Assembly (NCBI GenBank): GCA_001574975.1
Contig: KQ965866.1
Span: 1 to 64,000 of the forward strand
DNA length: 64,000 nucleotides
Origin: Gonapodya prolifera JEL478
Taxonomy: Eukaryota > Monoblepharomycota > Monoblepharidomycetes > Monoblepharidales > Gonapodyaceae
Reading direction: 5' to 3'
This document shows positions 1 through 11,403 of the stretch, in pieces (positions within the stretch are counted from its first letter, which is position 1; each line of letters begins with the position of its first letter). A model generated the notes under the pieces. The model was not told the DNA's origin. It did not search any database and worked only from the letters and a program-made list of their open reading frames with translations. Position numbers and translations under genes: made by a program.

Positions 1-3000
1 GGTGGTAAAATTACCACCAGCGCTGTGCAGGCTGCGAAAAAGAGTAAGGACGCCGAGCTGATCCAATTTGTGCAGAAGGAGAAGTCTGCGCAAGAATTGG
101 TCGGAGCACCTGCAACAATAGAATCACCAAATGCAACCAACAGTTTTGCAGTGCCTGAAGAGCCTGCTCCCTCGGACGATGTAACACATGTGGTAGAACC
201 TGAAATCACGCCTGAGCCTGTTCCGCAGACTGATGAAGTGCCAAGAGATATTGGAAGTGCATCAGAGGTTGTCGCCGAGCCACCTGTCGAATTGATTTCT
301 CGCGATGATGTACCAGGGCCTGAGGAAGGCCCGACGTACCCGGGCGTAATTGTGTCATCGGATGAACCTTCTGATGTTGTTGAGGTTGAACCGAAAAGTG
401 AATCAGTTGAGTTCGTGCACCAGCGCGACGTTGCAAGTCCAGGGACATCCAAGGATTCGGAGCCCAGTAGACCTGTCGTGGAATCAACCGCTGAGGAGGT
501 AACTCCCGATGTTAGCGATACCACCACCACCACGCGCATGATAAGGAGGCGTGTTGTTCCTGGAACTGAAGAGATTGTTGAAGAGGACGAGCCAGAAACC
601 ACCTCCACGACAACGACCAAACGTCGTGTTGTTCGGAGAATAGTGCGGAAGGGTGACATTGATGTGGAAGATTTCGTTGAAGAGGATGATCCAGAAGCAA
701 CTGATGATAACCTTCGCGCGGTTGAAAGTGAAACTCACGCTGAGCCTGACCCCATTCCTGTGGTTGCTGCTGAACTCTCGCCTGAGCCTGTTGTGGTGGA
801 CGATCAAGATTTGAGACACATTGAAGCTGAACCGGTTTCTAACCCAGCCCCTTCCGATGAATTAATTGCTCGCAACGTTGCGCCGGAAGGTGCCCAAGTC
901 GAAGCACCAATTGAAGTTCCTGGGGATCAATCCGAGACAACGGCTATACCTGCCGTCATTCTGGAGAGCGAGGGCATCGCTCGAGATTTGGGAGACATGG
1001 CTGAACCGGACCTTGAGAAAGCGGAACTTAAAGACAAAGACTCACCCACCACGGAGCCCGAAGAAGGCCCAACATACCCAGGCGAAACTGTCTCCTCGGA
1101 TGAAACTCCGAGGGATGTGGTCCCGATCGAGTCAAAACGTGATCCAGTTGAGTTTGTGCACGAGCCCGATGTTGAAAGTCCAGGGACACCCGAGGATTTG
1201 GAGCCTAGTGGACCTGTCGTCGAATCAACCACTGAGGAGGTATCTCCCGATGTTAGCGATACCACCACCACCACGCGCACGATCAGGAGGCGTGTTGTTC
1301 CTGGAACTGAAGAGATTGTTGAAGAGGACGAGCCAGAAACCACCTCCAGGACAACGACCAAACGTCGTGTTGTTCGGAGAATATTGCGCAGTGGCGACGT
1401 GGATGTTGAAGAATTCATCGAAGAGAGTGATCCTGATGCCATTCCCGCAGATAGTATTCCAGTGTTAGCTGAGCCGGTTGGCTCCTCGTTGGAGCTGGTG
1501 GATGGTGAAGAGCCTCCGAGCACTCTCCGGAACATTGTTAATGCGCCTGAACCTATAGAGGTGGTCGATCCGGTTGCGTCTGTGTTAGAGGGTATGGAGA
1601 CTCCGGACGCATTCCAGAACATTGTTGATGTGCCTGAGCTTAAAGAAGTGGTCGATCCGGTTGCGTCCGTGTTAAAGGGTGTGGAGACTCCGAACACATT
1701 CCAGAACATTGTTGACGTGTCTGAACCAAAAGAAGTGATCGAACGAGAAGTCGTAGAGTCAGACGCGACTCCTGGTACTGTGGACGTGGTGAATGAGGTT
1801 TCGGCTCCAGTTCCAGAAAATACAGTGGTACATCCTGGTACGATCGAACGTGATTTGACCACAGCGGATCCAGTCGCAGGGGATGTCCAAGCGTTACCAG
1901 ATTCACCAGGTGAGCACGCATCACGTGATATTGATCAAACTGGTTCTGATGCAAGCACGATCATGCCCCCAGACACGAGACGAAACGTTTCAGGAGTCGA
2001 GGAAATCGTGGAGGAATCTCCTCAGGTGAACGATACCACAACAACAACTAAACGAGTTGCACGTCGCAAAGTACTGGGAACGGAGGAGGAAATCTTTGAA
2101 GAGGAGCAACCGGAAAGCACAACTACCGCCACTACTATGACACGTCGCTTTGTTCGTCGCATTGTTAGGCCAGGGCAGCCCGATGTAGATGATGAAATTA
2201 TCGAGGAGGAACCAGAAACGGCAACCACGACGAACAATGTTCCCCGCATGCTTCCTTCAGTGACACCCGTTGTCACTCCCCTAGTGGAGCAGCTTCATTC
2301 CCAGACTGAAGTACCCGATGATGTTTCCCCAGTACTCTTTAGAAATGTTCCGTCCGAAGAAGCTTCTACTCTACAGGACCCTTCCCATGTTTTGCCATCG
2401 GAATCACTCAATGTAAAGCAACGAGAAGCGGTGTCCGGCGACAACAACACTGAGAAAGTGATTGAGGTATCCTCTCCTGACGTGAGTGATACCAGGACCA
2501 CGACACGCATCATCAAGCGGCGTACAGTTCCAGGAAGTGAAGAGATTATTGAGGAGGAAGATCCTGAGAGTATCACAACCACGACGAGTCGTCGTGTTGT
2601 TCGTCGGATCATTCGAGAGGGCCAAGTCCACGAGGAAATCATTGAGGAAGGATCCCCTGAAAGCGCATCAACGACAACAACCAAAAGGGTGGTTCGGCAA
2701 GTGGTACGTCCTGGGGAGCCTGATTTTGAAGAGATCGTAGAAGAGGATGGGCCAGAATCCGGAGTCAAGGTCAAGTCAGGCCAGAGCATACATCGTTCAC
2801 TCAAACCTGGAGAGCCCGAAGTTCAAGAGATCGTGGAAGATGCGGAGCACACAACCATGAGTACCACAAAGAGGACTGTACGTCGCACCGTTCGGCAAGG
2901 TTCTGAGTATGAAGAAATAATTGAAGAAGATGATCCTGTTACTGGCAATACTGTGACACGCACAATTCGCCGAACAACGCGACAAGGGGATTACGAAAAC

Positions 3001-5198
3001 GCCGAGAGCACGTCCGCTGAAGTTGCAGAAGCTAGTGGGTCCCCGGGACAAGAGGCTCGAGATACTGGGATTCCCGCAAATGCTGCTGCGATCGCCGACG
3101 AAAGTCGTTTAATGGAACCATCTGCATCAGAGCAGTCGGCGAGGAATCTTGGTGATGGTGAGCTCCGGTTGGCGACATGTCACTGCAGCCTAATACAATA
3201 TTTCTTTTCCTGCAGCATCCCCCGCACCTCCGTCACATGCAGTTCCGGAAGGATTCACAGGATATCCAGTTACATCCTTGCCCCACGTTTCCCTTCCAAG
3301 TGTGTCGGAATTGTCTGCACCTTTGGTCAGTGCAGGACAAGCCGTTGGAGAAGCACTTTTAGGGCTCGTCTCATCCGGAGATGAAAAAAAAAGGGAACTT
3401 GCTGAAGACAGTCAACGCAAGGGACTTCGCCCGGGAGAAGCGCCCGCAGGCTTCAAAGGTTACCCTGCACTACATTTGCCCAAAACTCTCTCTGGGGAAT
3501 CTTCCGCAGACTCGAATTCCGCCCATACATCCGTTCCCACACCTGTTGCAAGAGATTTCGGCAATGTTTCGGAGAGTGCTCCGATTACTCCAGTCGTCAC
3601 TGAAGACAATGTTGTGACTCAAGTCGTAGTTCCTGTACCGGGCCCTATAAGCATCGCCCATCCTGCACCGAGCCCGCTTGGTGACGACGATCACCGCCTC
3701 CTTTCCGCTGCCGAGGAAGGGAACGTTAGCGCGGTGGTCAATGCGCTCAAAGATGGTGCGAACCCAAATGCTCGGAAGGCTGTCACTCTTCAAGTGACGT
3801 ACAAGCGTTCAATCGGACGCCGATTCTTGGATAAAGGCAGGGATGTGACCGCGGACGAGACCAGGACAGACTCGCAACCCGGTGAATCTGCGGTTGCTCT
3901 CGCGATCAGGGATAAGAACGTTGATGTGCTGAAGAGCCTCCTCGACGCTGGTAAGGGTATGTCACTCGCATGAATAAAATCTGGGTCTAAGTGTTTGTGT
4001 GTTAGGTGCTGATCCGAGTCTCCCAATTGAATGGCGCATTCCGAACTATTTCGACACATGGGAGCAAAACGAATGGGACAATACCAGGTGGATTTCCCTT
4101 CACAGCTATCCTTCAGCCTTGGATTTTGCTCTCGGAACGTCGTTCTCCAAGCCGTTCACTCTCAAAGGCCCCCACACTATATTCCGTAATCCGTCCAAAA
4201 AGGACCGTCTCAGTGATAAGCACAAAATGACCCCTAACCTGGACGTCGTTCGCACACTGCTTGAGTACGGCGCACCCATCACAGACACCGGTTTCATGCT
4301 GGCAAGGAGGCTGCCAGACAAGCGTTTCCTTCAGCTTCTTGAAGGGTTCCGCGACGAGCCAAACAAAGCTATCAAACGTGTGGAATGGAAAGCGGCACCC
4401 GTGTTTAGGAGCATTCCGCCTTCTGGCGAAAGTGCGACTGCAGCTGAGCCGGACAGTAAGTGCACATCAACGCATCTCAATTTCGTTTTCTGATCAACAA
4501 TTTGTTCACTCTGAAGCTGCAGATCTGGGTGACGACGATACTGCCATCTCAGAGGAAGAACTTCGAGCCCTACTCCCTCAGTTGCAAGCACAGAATGCGG
4601 AGCTCCAGAGACAATTGGACCTTCTCAAGCGGGAGTTTGAGCACGAGAGCGCTCTGATTGATAAGTTGGAGAAAGAGCGTGCGTTGGTCGGAGAGCTCCA
4701 GGCCGCCAACGCAGATCTGGAGCGTCGCACGTCCGAACAAGCGCTCACAATTCAGGACCTCGTGGTCCAGCTGGAGGCCGAGCCTGCGGCTCCCCTTCAC
4801 TGCGTCGTGATTCCATTCCCCCCGAATTCGGATGATGAACTGATCCTCAGGGTTGGCGACGCCGTTTCACCAAGAGTGGAGTATTCAGATGGATGGGCAT
4901 GGGTGAGTCAAACAAACGCTTTTGTATTTCTGTTTCTCGTAACTGACATACCGCTGCTTCTCCAAATCAGGGACTCAACCTCGCAACTGCCCGTTTCGGA
5001 TTCTTCCCACTGGTTTGCTTCGAAGACCTTCCCGGCGGCTTCTCGGCCGACCTTTCCCCGACGTTCCCCGAGCGGTCCACGTCCAGGGATCGGCCAAGCC
5101 CGACCGCCGGATGGACGATACCCAGCACGTACACATTTGCAAGTTTGACCCCACCCCAGGCGAGAACCGCGGGGGCCGCAGAAAGCTCCGCCAAGTGA
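1..5198 (+). CDS. Giant repeat protein with ankyrin, coiled coil and C-terminal SH3 (5' partial)
   Basis: The frame is open to base 1, so the start lies outside the window. Exons: 1-3157, 3216-3950, 4006-4455, 4523-4902, 4971-5198; all phases join cleanly (the third acceptor could also be 4517, in frame). The first ~1,045 residues are acidic and repetitive, with about six copies of a Thr-run / RRR / EIVEED module. Residues coded by 3690-4370 show ankyrin signatures (a DDHRLLSAAEEGNVSAVVNA start, then LLDAGADPSLP and VVRTLLEYGAP). Next come a Leu/Glu-rich coiled coil (4550-4780) and an SH3 domain (4790-5030; ALHCVVIPFPP, a WAWG core, FGFFPLVCFEDLP end). Ankyrin and SH3 domains bind proteins, so a cytoskeletal or cortical scaffold is plausible, but that is inference. 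I do not recognise an ortholog. It ends at TGA 5196-5198 and converges on the F-box gene. Confidence 0.82.
322..1430 (+). repeat. Segmental duplication inside the repeat protein gene
   Basis: The stretch starting at 322 (EEGPTYPG...) is repeated from 1060 with a 738-base (246-codon) offset and runs for about 370 bases with few changes. It includes the DVSDTTTTTR / RRRVVPGTEEIVEEDEPE module. A separate 90-base (30-codon) repeat, centred on VVDPVASVL and FQNIVDV, occurs about two and a half times at 1525-1740. Further diverged Thr/Arg/Glu modules lie near 2026-2220 and 2479-2990. Every copy keeps the frame. Confidence 0.85.
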
Positions 5199-5647
5199 AA
5201 GCAAGGACAAGATACCGTGATCAGGACGTTGGACGTTGGATACCAAGAGTTGTGTCATTTGGAAAAAGGCTGGATAACATTCCCCACAAAAAAAGAACCA
5301 CTTTTTATTGAAAAAAACCCTCCCTCCCTTTTTATTGGAAGAAAATGTTTATCAGATATCTTAGTCAGTGTAAATGCTAGCAGAGCAATATCCGAAGTCA
5401 TGTGTGACTGCTTTGAACTCACGTTCGATAACGAAAGAAATTAAAACACAATTCGTCCCGTGTATTGCGTGGGGTGCGTTTACACGCACATACTCGGGGA
5501 CTACTCGTTGCAAACAGGCAGCGGTACAGAAGCGCCTCAAGCGACGTCTTTTCATTAAACTAGTTCTAATAACTTGCTCAAGACACACCCAAATACACCA
5601 AAAATATTATGCTTCTTTACAAAACGTAATCCAAGGAACAGCCCATA
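5199..5647. other. Convergent intergenic region
   Basis: 449 bases between two convergent stop codons. It holds A-rich tracts at 5287-5320 and an AAATTAAAA stretch near 5440 that could serve as 3'-end signals. No credible coding frame or RNA gene was seen. Confidence 0.6.
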
Positions 5648-7138
5648 TCACCGTGACCTTTTCGATATGTGAACAACGTCATCGCTCGCGAGTGCTCCCC
5701 TCTCCGACGACTCTGTAAACACTTGCCACGGCGCCTCGCTCTCCACAGCTCTCCCATTGTCCGCCACCATGCAGGTAACTTTGCTCACCTGCCCGGACGC
5801 GTAAAGCATCTCTTCCATCGCGGTGAGAAATTTTTGCACTGTGTCCTGTCCTCGCCACGGGTTCCCACTGATCCTGCTGCTGCCTGAACGCTCCCAGACA
5901 ATATGAACCCGGCTCACCGGAAACGCTAGGGCATAGTTCTTCAGCGACTCCGCTTGGCGAACTGGGTCCGGCGCGTGTGGTGATCCTTGGTCCACCAGGG
6001 ACGAGTTGATGTACAGACAGAGCTCGGCGAGACAGCGGAAACTCTGCGCGAGGTTTTTGCCCAAGGTGAGAGCGCCGGCGGCGAGGTTGTCCGATAGTTC
6101 CGCCCGGAAATGTGCGCGCTGCAGTGAGGGGAACGGGCGCATATGCCCTTTGATCCCTGGGTACAGTCGGCCGCCTTGCGCAATGAGCGGGTTCAGCCAG
6201 GGTGTTCCGAACTCGCGCAGGTTGGTGAATATGTTTGGTATGGAGAGGTCCAGAAGGCGTAGCGGGCAGTAGTAGGGTATTGCGTGGTGGCGCGGGGACA
6301 CGGGGTCGTATCTGAGCTCGCGGATGGCGTTTGTGGCGTACGCGACGGCCTTGTCCATCTCGATGGCGGCACCGAGGAACGACGGTGCGAACGCTCCTTG
6401 CAAGTGGAGGGCCGATACGGAGCCGCACAGACGGAGTGGGTGGATCGATTTCGTGACGTCGACAGGGTCCGACGAGCGCTCTTCGTTGCGCAGGACGGAG
6501 ATGGACGACAGTAAGGGGTCGGATCCGGACGCAGAAGCGAATAGCAGTTCGGCGAACGCCGCGTCCACGTGCAGGCCCACGGGGTCCAGCATGCGGATTG
6601 CAGCGGCAAGCGTGCGGTGTTGGGCAGGCGAGGCCGACGCGACCACGTCGCCCCTGCATGCGACGATTGTGAATGCGGCGCGGATGTGGGTCGTGGGTGT
6701 TCCGAGGGTGTGGCTGATTGAGTCGTGGATTCGGGAGACCAGTGCCGAAGGGGAGGGGTCCGGTGGGTCCAGAGGGAAGACGACAGGTACGACCAAGTGA
6801 GCTGCAGCGACCTGTGCGGGTTTTGTCAGAGACAGTTTCATCATAGGCCCAATTGCAAATCAGGTAGCTTCCTGTTCACTCACTCGAGCTTTTGTGGGCG
6901 ATCTGCATTCCCTGTCCACCACCATGACTCGAGAGAAAAACTCCAGCTTCGGGGCTTTTGGAATCATTTGATGGGAGACTTCGAAAGGGGCGAGCCGGAT
7001 CTCCACGCTGATTGGCAGCTCGCTTGGATTGGAAACGGATCGCCATCGCCGGGAGACGCGTGGAACGACGACGTAGAGATACGCGGGCGGAAGGTGGCGG
7101 AAGATGGAGAGCACGACCTCGTCGGGCAGCGTCTCCAT
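5648..7138 (-). CDS. F-box protein
   Basis: Two exons on the minus strand, 7138-6884 and 6811-5648, are split by a 72-nt GTGAGT...CAG intron in phase 0. The N-terminus reads METLPDEVVLSIFRHLP and then VPRVSRRWRSVSN, the usual F-box helix pattern that docks SKP1 in SCF ubiquitin ligases. I start at the ATG just before the F-box (7138); an in-frame ATG at 7195 would add 19 residues. The remaining ~385 residues are Leu/Ala-rich with no repeat I can name, which is common for the divergent substrate-binding part of fungal F-box proteins. Substrate unknown. It is about 470 residues long and intact. Confidence 0.8.
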
Positions 7139-8800
7139 TGGAATGTTGTCAAAAAGAAGAACTTCAATAATAATGTGAGGGTCAGTCGAGGCCACTTCAA
7201 TTCCTCAGACCACAGTCCGCAAATGGCATGTTTTCCGCGGTTTGATTGTCGGAGTCCACGCTGTTCCGTGTGGTCTGAATATCTGATTTGGTATGTGCAT
7301 TGCGATGATACTTTGCTCACTTGTGTTTGATGCGGGGTTTCAACACCGAATGCACTGCGGCTGGGTAAGGGCGATAGGGATCGGTGTGAATGGGCAAAGA
7401 GCCCTCTTACAACCACTCGACGAATACGACGATGACGAAGACGGGTCCGCCTTGAGTTATGGCCGGTATGGCACGTCGAATGATGGTGTCAGAGCTTCCT
7501 AGACCTAGACAGGAACCGATGACGCCATTCTCTTCGTTTTGCCACAAGCGATGGAGAGAGCCAAGACAGACTCTCGGATGATATGCACTGAAGGGATCAG
7601 GAAAGACGACGTGACGTTTTATGAGAGCGACTATGTAGGCCTCTCGTCACCATGTTGTTTGCGTCTTGACTGTCATCCACTGATTACGTTCTCCAAAGAG
7701 TCGTTGGTACGGCGAGTAGAAGGACAGCATTAAATAGGAGAAGGGACAAAACGGACAAGCCGGACGAGCTGGAGGCTTTCATCGGCGGGGAAGGGAATCG
7801 AAAGATGATTTACCGCCTCTGACACGCATCGGAGGATGGTTTGGAGTTGCATCTACCCTCTTGCTGAGTTTTGTGTGATATTTGTCACCCGCTTTGATTT
7901 CTAGCTAACGAGGGCTGTTCTTGTAGGTGTTGCATATCGGTGCGGTTGCGAGGACACCTCGCACCTCCCGCTTCAAAGTAGACTGGGAGGCCGGCCAAAG
8001 GATCCAGCGTTGACGACGATGACGCGACCGTCGTGTCACGGAAGAGGCTGAAGCGCACGCCTGCCGCCTGGGTCGCGCTGGACACTAAAGTTGGCGGGGA
8101 TATGATGCAGTTCGTTCGTCCTGTCGGTGGAGGAAGCCTGCGGTACTCCCTGGTGCTTTCGATTCACGAGTGGGACACTGGACAAAAAGTGAAGAAGAAA
8201 CCTCCAGACTCCTTGGTACGTCGTTCCACCACCGCCGCCCGTTGGCACTGCCCTCTGGTTCCAGCTCGGACGCTCTCAGAGCCCCGCATCACTCAAAATG
8301 ACGTCACGATGGCAGAATACATCTATGTTATTTGGAAAACCGCATACGACAAACTTATTAGGAAAATCACCAACGCAAACGACCCGGACTATATCCTCTC
8401 CCTCACGCCCTTCGATTCTTCCACCCAACGTTCCATATCAACTCGACAACTCCACCACCACCTCTCCCTCCCACGCCCTTCTTCTTCTTCACCACACCGC
8501 CTCGCCTCACCCCTCTCCATTTCCCACCCATGGACCCCACCACTCTCTCACCCTCAAGCCAACTCCACGCTCCAAAACTCCCATCAACGCCCGCCCATCC
8601 GGTAATTCCACACGCGCACAGCGGGGTCGCTCTTGACTTTTTGTGGCTACCAGTTCCCAAAACACTATTCGCTCTAGCTCTGAATTCCCGGCGAACACGT
8701 GGCCCGATGGTAGCACAACGGGTGCATCTCTCGCCAGTACTGTTGCGTCGAGCCCTAATCCCGCCTTGGAAGACTGTTGAGTCCCCAACGACGACTAGAT
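7139..8800. other. Stretch without a recognised gene
   Basis: About 1.66 kb between the F-box start and the nuclear-envelope gene. A plus-strand frame over 7990-8605 is open and includes an Asp-run followed by SRKRLKRTPAAW, but it turns into Ser/Pro/His low complexity after 8420 and has no clear start or splice structure. 8403-8600 is C-rich and simple. The C-terminal winged-helix part of the neighbouring Man1-type protein could lie in minus-strand frames here, but I could not place it. Confidence 0.4.
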
Positions 8801-10023
8801 TCACGAGCGTCTCTCCATTAATTTCGATTCGCGATGACGGAGAAAGTCGAGCACACGCGTGGCGGTATCAAGGACTATGCGCTTGGCTCTTTCTCTCTGC
8901 GGGCACGGCGGCGGGCGACCCAACAAATGACTGCGGCTGTGACGCAAAGGAGGGCTGACGGGGCGATGTACCATATAAGGGCGTGGCGAAGACAACAAAT
9001 GAACGGATACTTTGGGGTGAGAGTCGTCGCGAGAATGTAACCGAGGGGAAAGACATCCATGGGAATGATCGGAAGTGGATCTTGATCCGTCTCATCATCT
9101 GTCGCAACAGCCTTGATTCCGAACACGATTCGGTTCATGGCCCAATTCCACCATTCTGCGAATTCTCCATCCGTATACTCCCTCCTCTCCCGCGGACCGA
9201 GCCAAAGGCTTTTTGCCGACATACGAGCCACCCTTCGCGTCCGCATCCCAGACTCTGGGTCCCAAAACGTCTCCCACTTTGGGGAAGTGCTCCGCCTCAC
9301 TTCATCACGTAGAATCTGCACCAGAACCCAAAGTGTCTACGTCACCATCCAATGCTGCCACCCGCACCGTCACAACCGTGTCTGCAGGGAGATGTCCACA
9401 CTCATACTCCCCAGATATGTCCCGCAGCACGTCCACCATTATTCCGATCATCTCGGTAGCCGCAGCATCTGTGGCTGCAGCTGCCGCCTGCGTTCGCCGG
9501 TTCGCCTCAGCCTCCGCGGCCGCCTCCGCCTCTGCGCGTTCAATGTCGACGACACAAAAGGCGGCGTGGATCGGGATGGGAAGAAGTGAGACGATGGGTG
9601 CGAGGAAGGACGGCTCCACCAGGTAGCGGTCCTCACAGGCTACCACCTTGCCCTCCGAACACATCGCGTGTGGAGGGCAAGGTGGCGCCCACGACCACTC
9701 AATCGAGACCGGGATCTGGACCATCTTCCAGTTCCACGCGGACACGTTCAACGGAGGTGGAGTCAGGGTGGCGAATGCGAGGTGGAGATGTGTCCAACCA
9801 AGTCCACAAATTGATAGTAGATTGAAACAGCGCTGGACATATACAGGAGGAAAATCACGACAGCGAACGAGAGTGGAAGAAGACACAGAATAGCGAAGAA
9901 GGGCGGAAAGATCCGCGAATAGACATATGCTTTTGTGAGAGAGCTCTTCGCGTGATTGGTCCCTTCGTCATATCCCTCTGTGTACGCCGACGTGGCGCTG
10001 AGTTTGGATTCCACTTTCTTCAC
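8801..10023 (-). CDS. Man1/Src1-type inner nuclear membrane protein (incomplete model)
   Basis: Minus-strand exons carry the Man1-Src1p C-terminal region in order: a transmembrane helix (about 9840-9905; FFAILCLLPLSFAVVIFLLY), then a lumenal domain with the family cysteines (WAPPCPPHAMCSEGKVVACE, HAAFCVVDIE, EYECGHLP; about 9380-9720), then ILRDEVRRSTSPKWETFWD, then a second helix (about 8915-8990; WYIAPSALLCVTAAVICWV). A 52-nt intron at 9316-9367 joins the lumenal exons in phase 0. The join between the first helix and the lumenal exon is unresolved. After the second helix the frame closes at 8875, while a matching continuation (ERAKRIVLDTATRVLDFLRH) follows in another frame down to 8801. The N-terminal HeH/LEM part was not found. 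Family identity is solid; the gene model and intactness are not. Confidence 0.6.
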
Positions 10024-11403
10024 TTCCGCACGATGCCACTTCCATCACCGTCACAAAAAAAGGCCCTCAAATCCACTCAAAAATCATGTTGTTGGATGGT
10101 GGGTAGAAGGCGCACCTGCTCGTCGCTCAAGTCACTCAAACGTCGATGCTGCAGAAAATACCTCTGGATAGTTCCGAGCTCATTGATGACAGGAGGAAGG
10201 CTCTAAGAACAGAAGTCGTACGGTCTGGCCATGCCAGCTGAAGGGTGATGCAACCGATTTGTGGAGGACGGAGCTCGCAACTGCCCCCAGCGAGGCGCCG
10301 AGCAGTGAGTAAGATTGGAGCAAGCAACGTCTGCATATTGTGATCATTCTTCTATCATTTCCGGGAATTGGGGGCATTCTTCGTTCATGTCCACGAATTG
10401 TGAACCATAGTTGCTCCATTTCGCTCAATCATCAGGACTTTGAGAGGGTCACGTCGACCACCCCCTCCAGCTTGGGGTGCTTCGCGCACTGAGCAGAGGA
10501 GAAAAGAGCAGTCTCAGCCATGGCGGCACCGAAGACTGGGATTCGGTGTTCATCTCGCCCGATATACAACAGAGAAGCCATGCAAGTCACGGGTTTCGCC
10601 GCACAACCTTACACACTCTGAATCGTTCTGGTTGCCGATTCAGAGGACGCGGTGGGATGGGAGGGTTCCCGGACTGGACAATGCCCCGCCAAACCTCCGC
10701 CTTCTCCTCCTTTTGGTCTCTCGGGGACACCTTGTCGCGCTGCGAATCGGTACTGCAGTTTGCAGTATTCGCGTTCGCAAGGTCTGAATCAGCGTCGGGC
10801 TGGTAGAGCTGGAGAAAAGGGTAGTCTCAACCATGGCACCACCGAAGTGGAGACTCGGTGGCGATCTCGCCCTTACAATAGAGAGGCCATGCAAGTCTCG
10901 AGTTTTGCCGTAGAACTCCACATGCTCTGGGACTGTTCTGGTTTCCAGCCCAGGGGACACGGCGGGTTGATTGAGAACCCCGACTGACATCATGACAAAT
11001 CAATCGTGTGTTTGCTGCAGTTCGCGGCGGGCCACGAGCGGGAAAACTGTGTACTTGAACGTTCGCGGTCTCGTATGGAGCATGCTAGTCAATTTAGGTC
11101 GAAATCTCTCTCATATTTTGAATGCATAAGTGAAACCAATGAAAAGCCTTTTGGATGCGGTGGAACTCTTGGACGGAAAGGACAACCACCAACTGCTGGG
11201 ATACGGTTATGAGAACCGCAATAAAGCGCTCTTAAGCAGTGTATTTGTTCACAACAACCTCACTCGAGTGTTAAGAAAACGTAGGTGAATGATATATGCA
11301 ACAGCTGGTTTTTCCAGAAGCTGATGGAGGGATAATAAATGCTGATAAATAAAGTCTAACTGCGATAGGAAAGCATGTAAAAATAATCCTCCTCCGGGTC
11401 CCT
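10024..11403. other. Gene-poor interval with a diverged duplication
   Basis: 1.38 kb between the nuclear-envelope gene and the first proton channel. It contains the duplicated segment listed at 10497-10985. The rest (10024-10490 and 10990-11403) shows no coding frame with splice support. The missing N-terminus of the Man1-type protein may lie at 10030-10340, where short minus-strand frames such as LSDLSDEQVR occur. Confidence 0.45.
10497..10985. repeat. Diverged direct repeat, two ~185-bp copies
   Basis: Copy 1 (about 10497-10680) and copy 2 (about 10806-10985) share an ordered series of words: GAGAAAA, GTCTCA, CCATGGC, ACCGAAG, ATCTCGCCC, GAAGCCATGCAAGTC / GAGGCCATGCAAGTC, GTTCTGGTT and GGCGGG. 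I judge them roughly 70% alike by eye. Minus-strand translations share a short AMxET(T/A)LFSS word, so both may be remnants of a duplicated exon. No terminal repeats or target-site duplication were seen. Confidence 0.6.

Noticed and set aside
8403-8804. Minus-strand frame GDSTVFQGG... as the C-terminal domain of the Man1-type protein
   Set aside because: It becomes Gly/Arg low complexity mirroring a C-rich plus strand, and no winged-helix pattern could be aligned.
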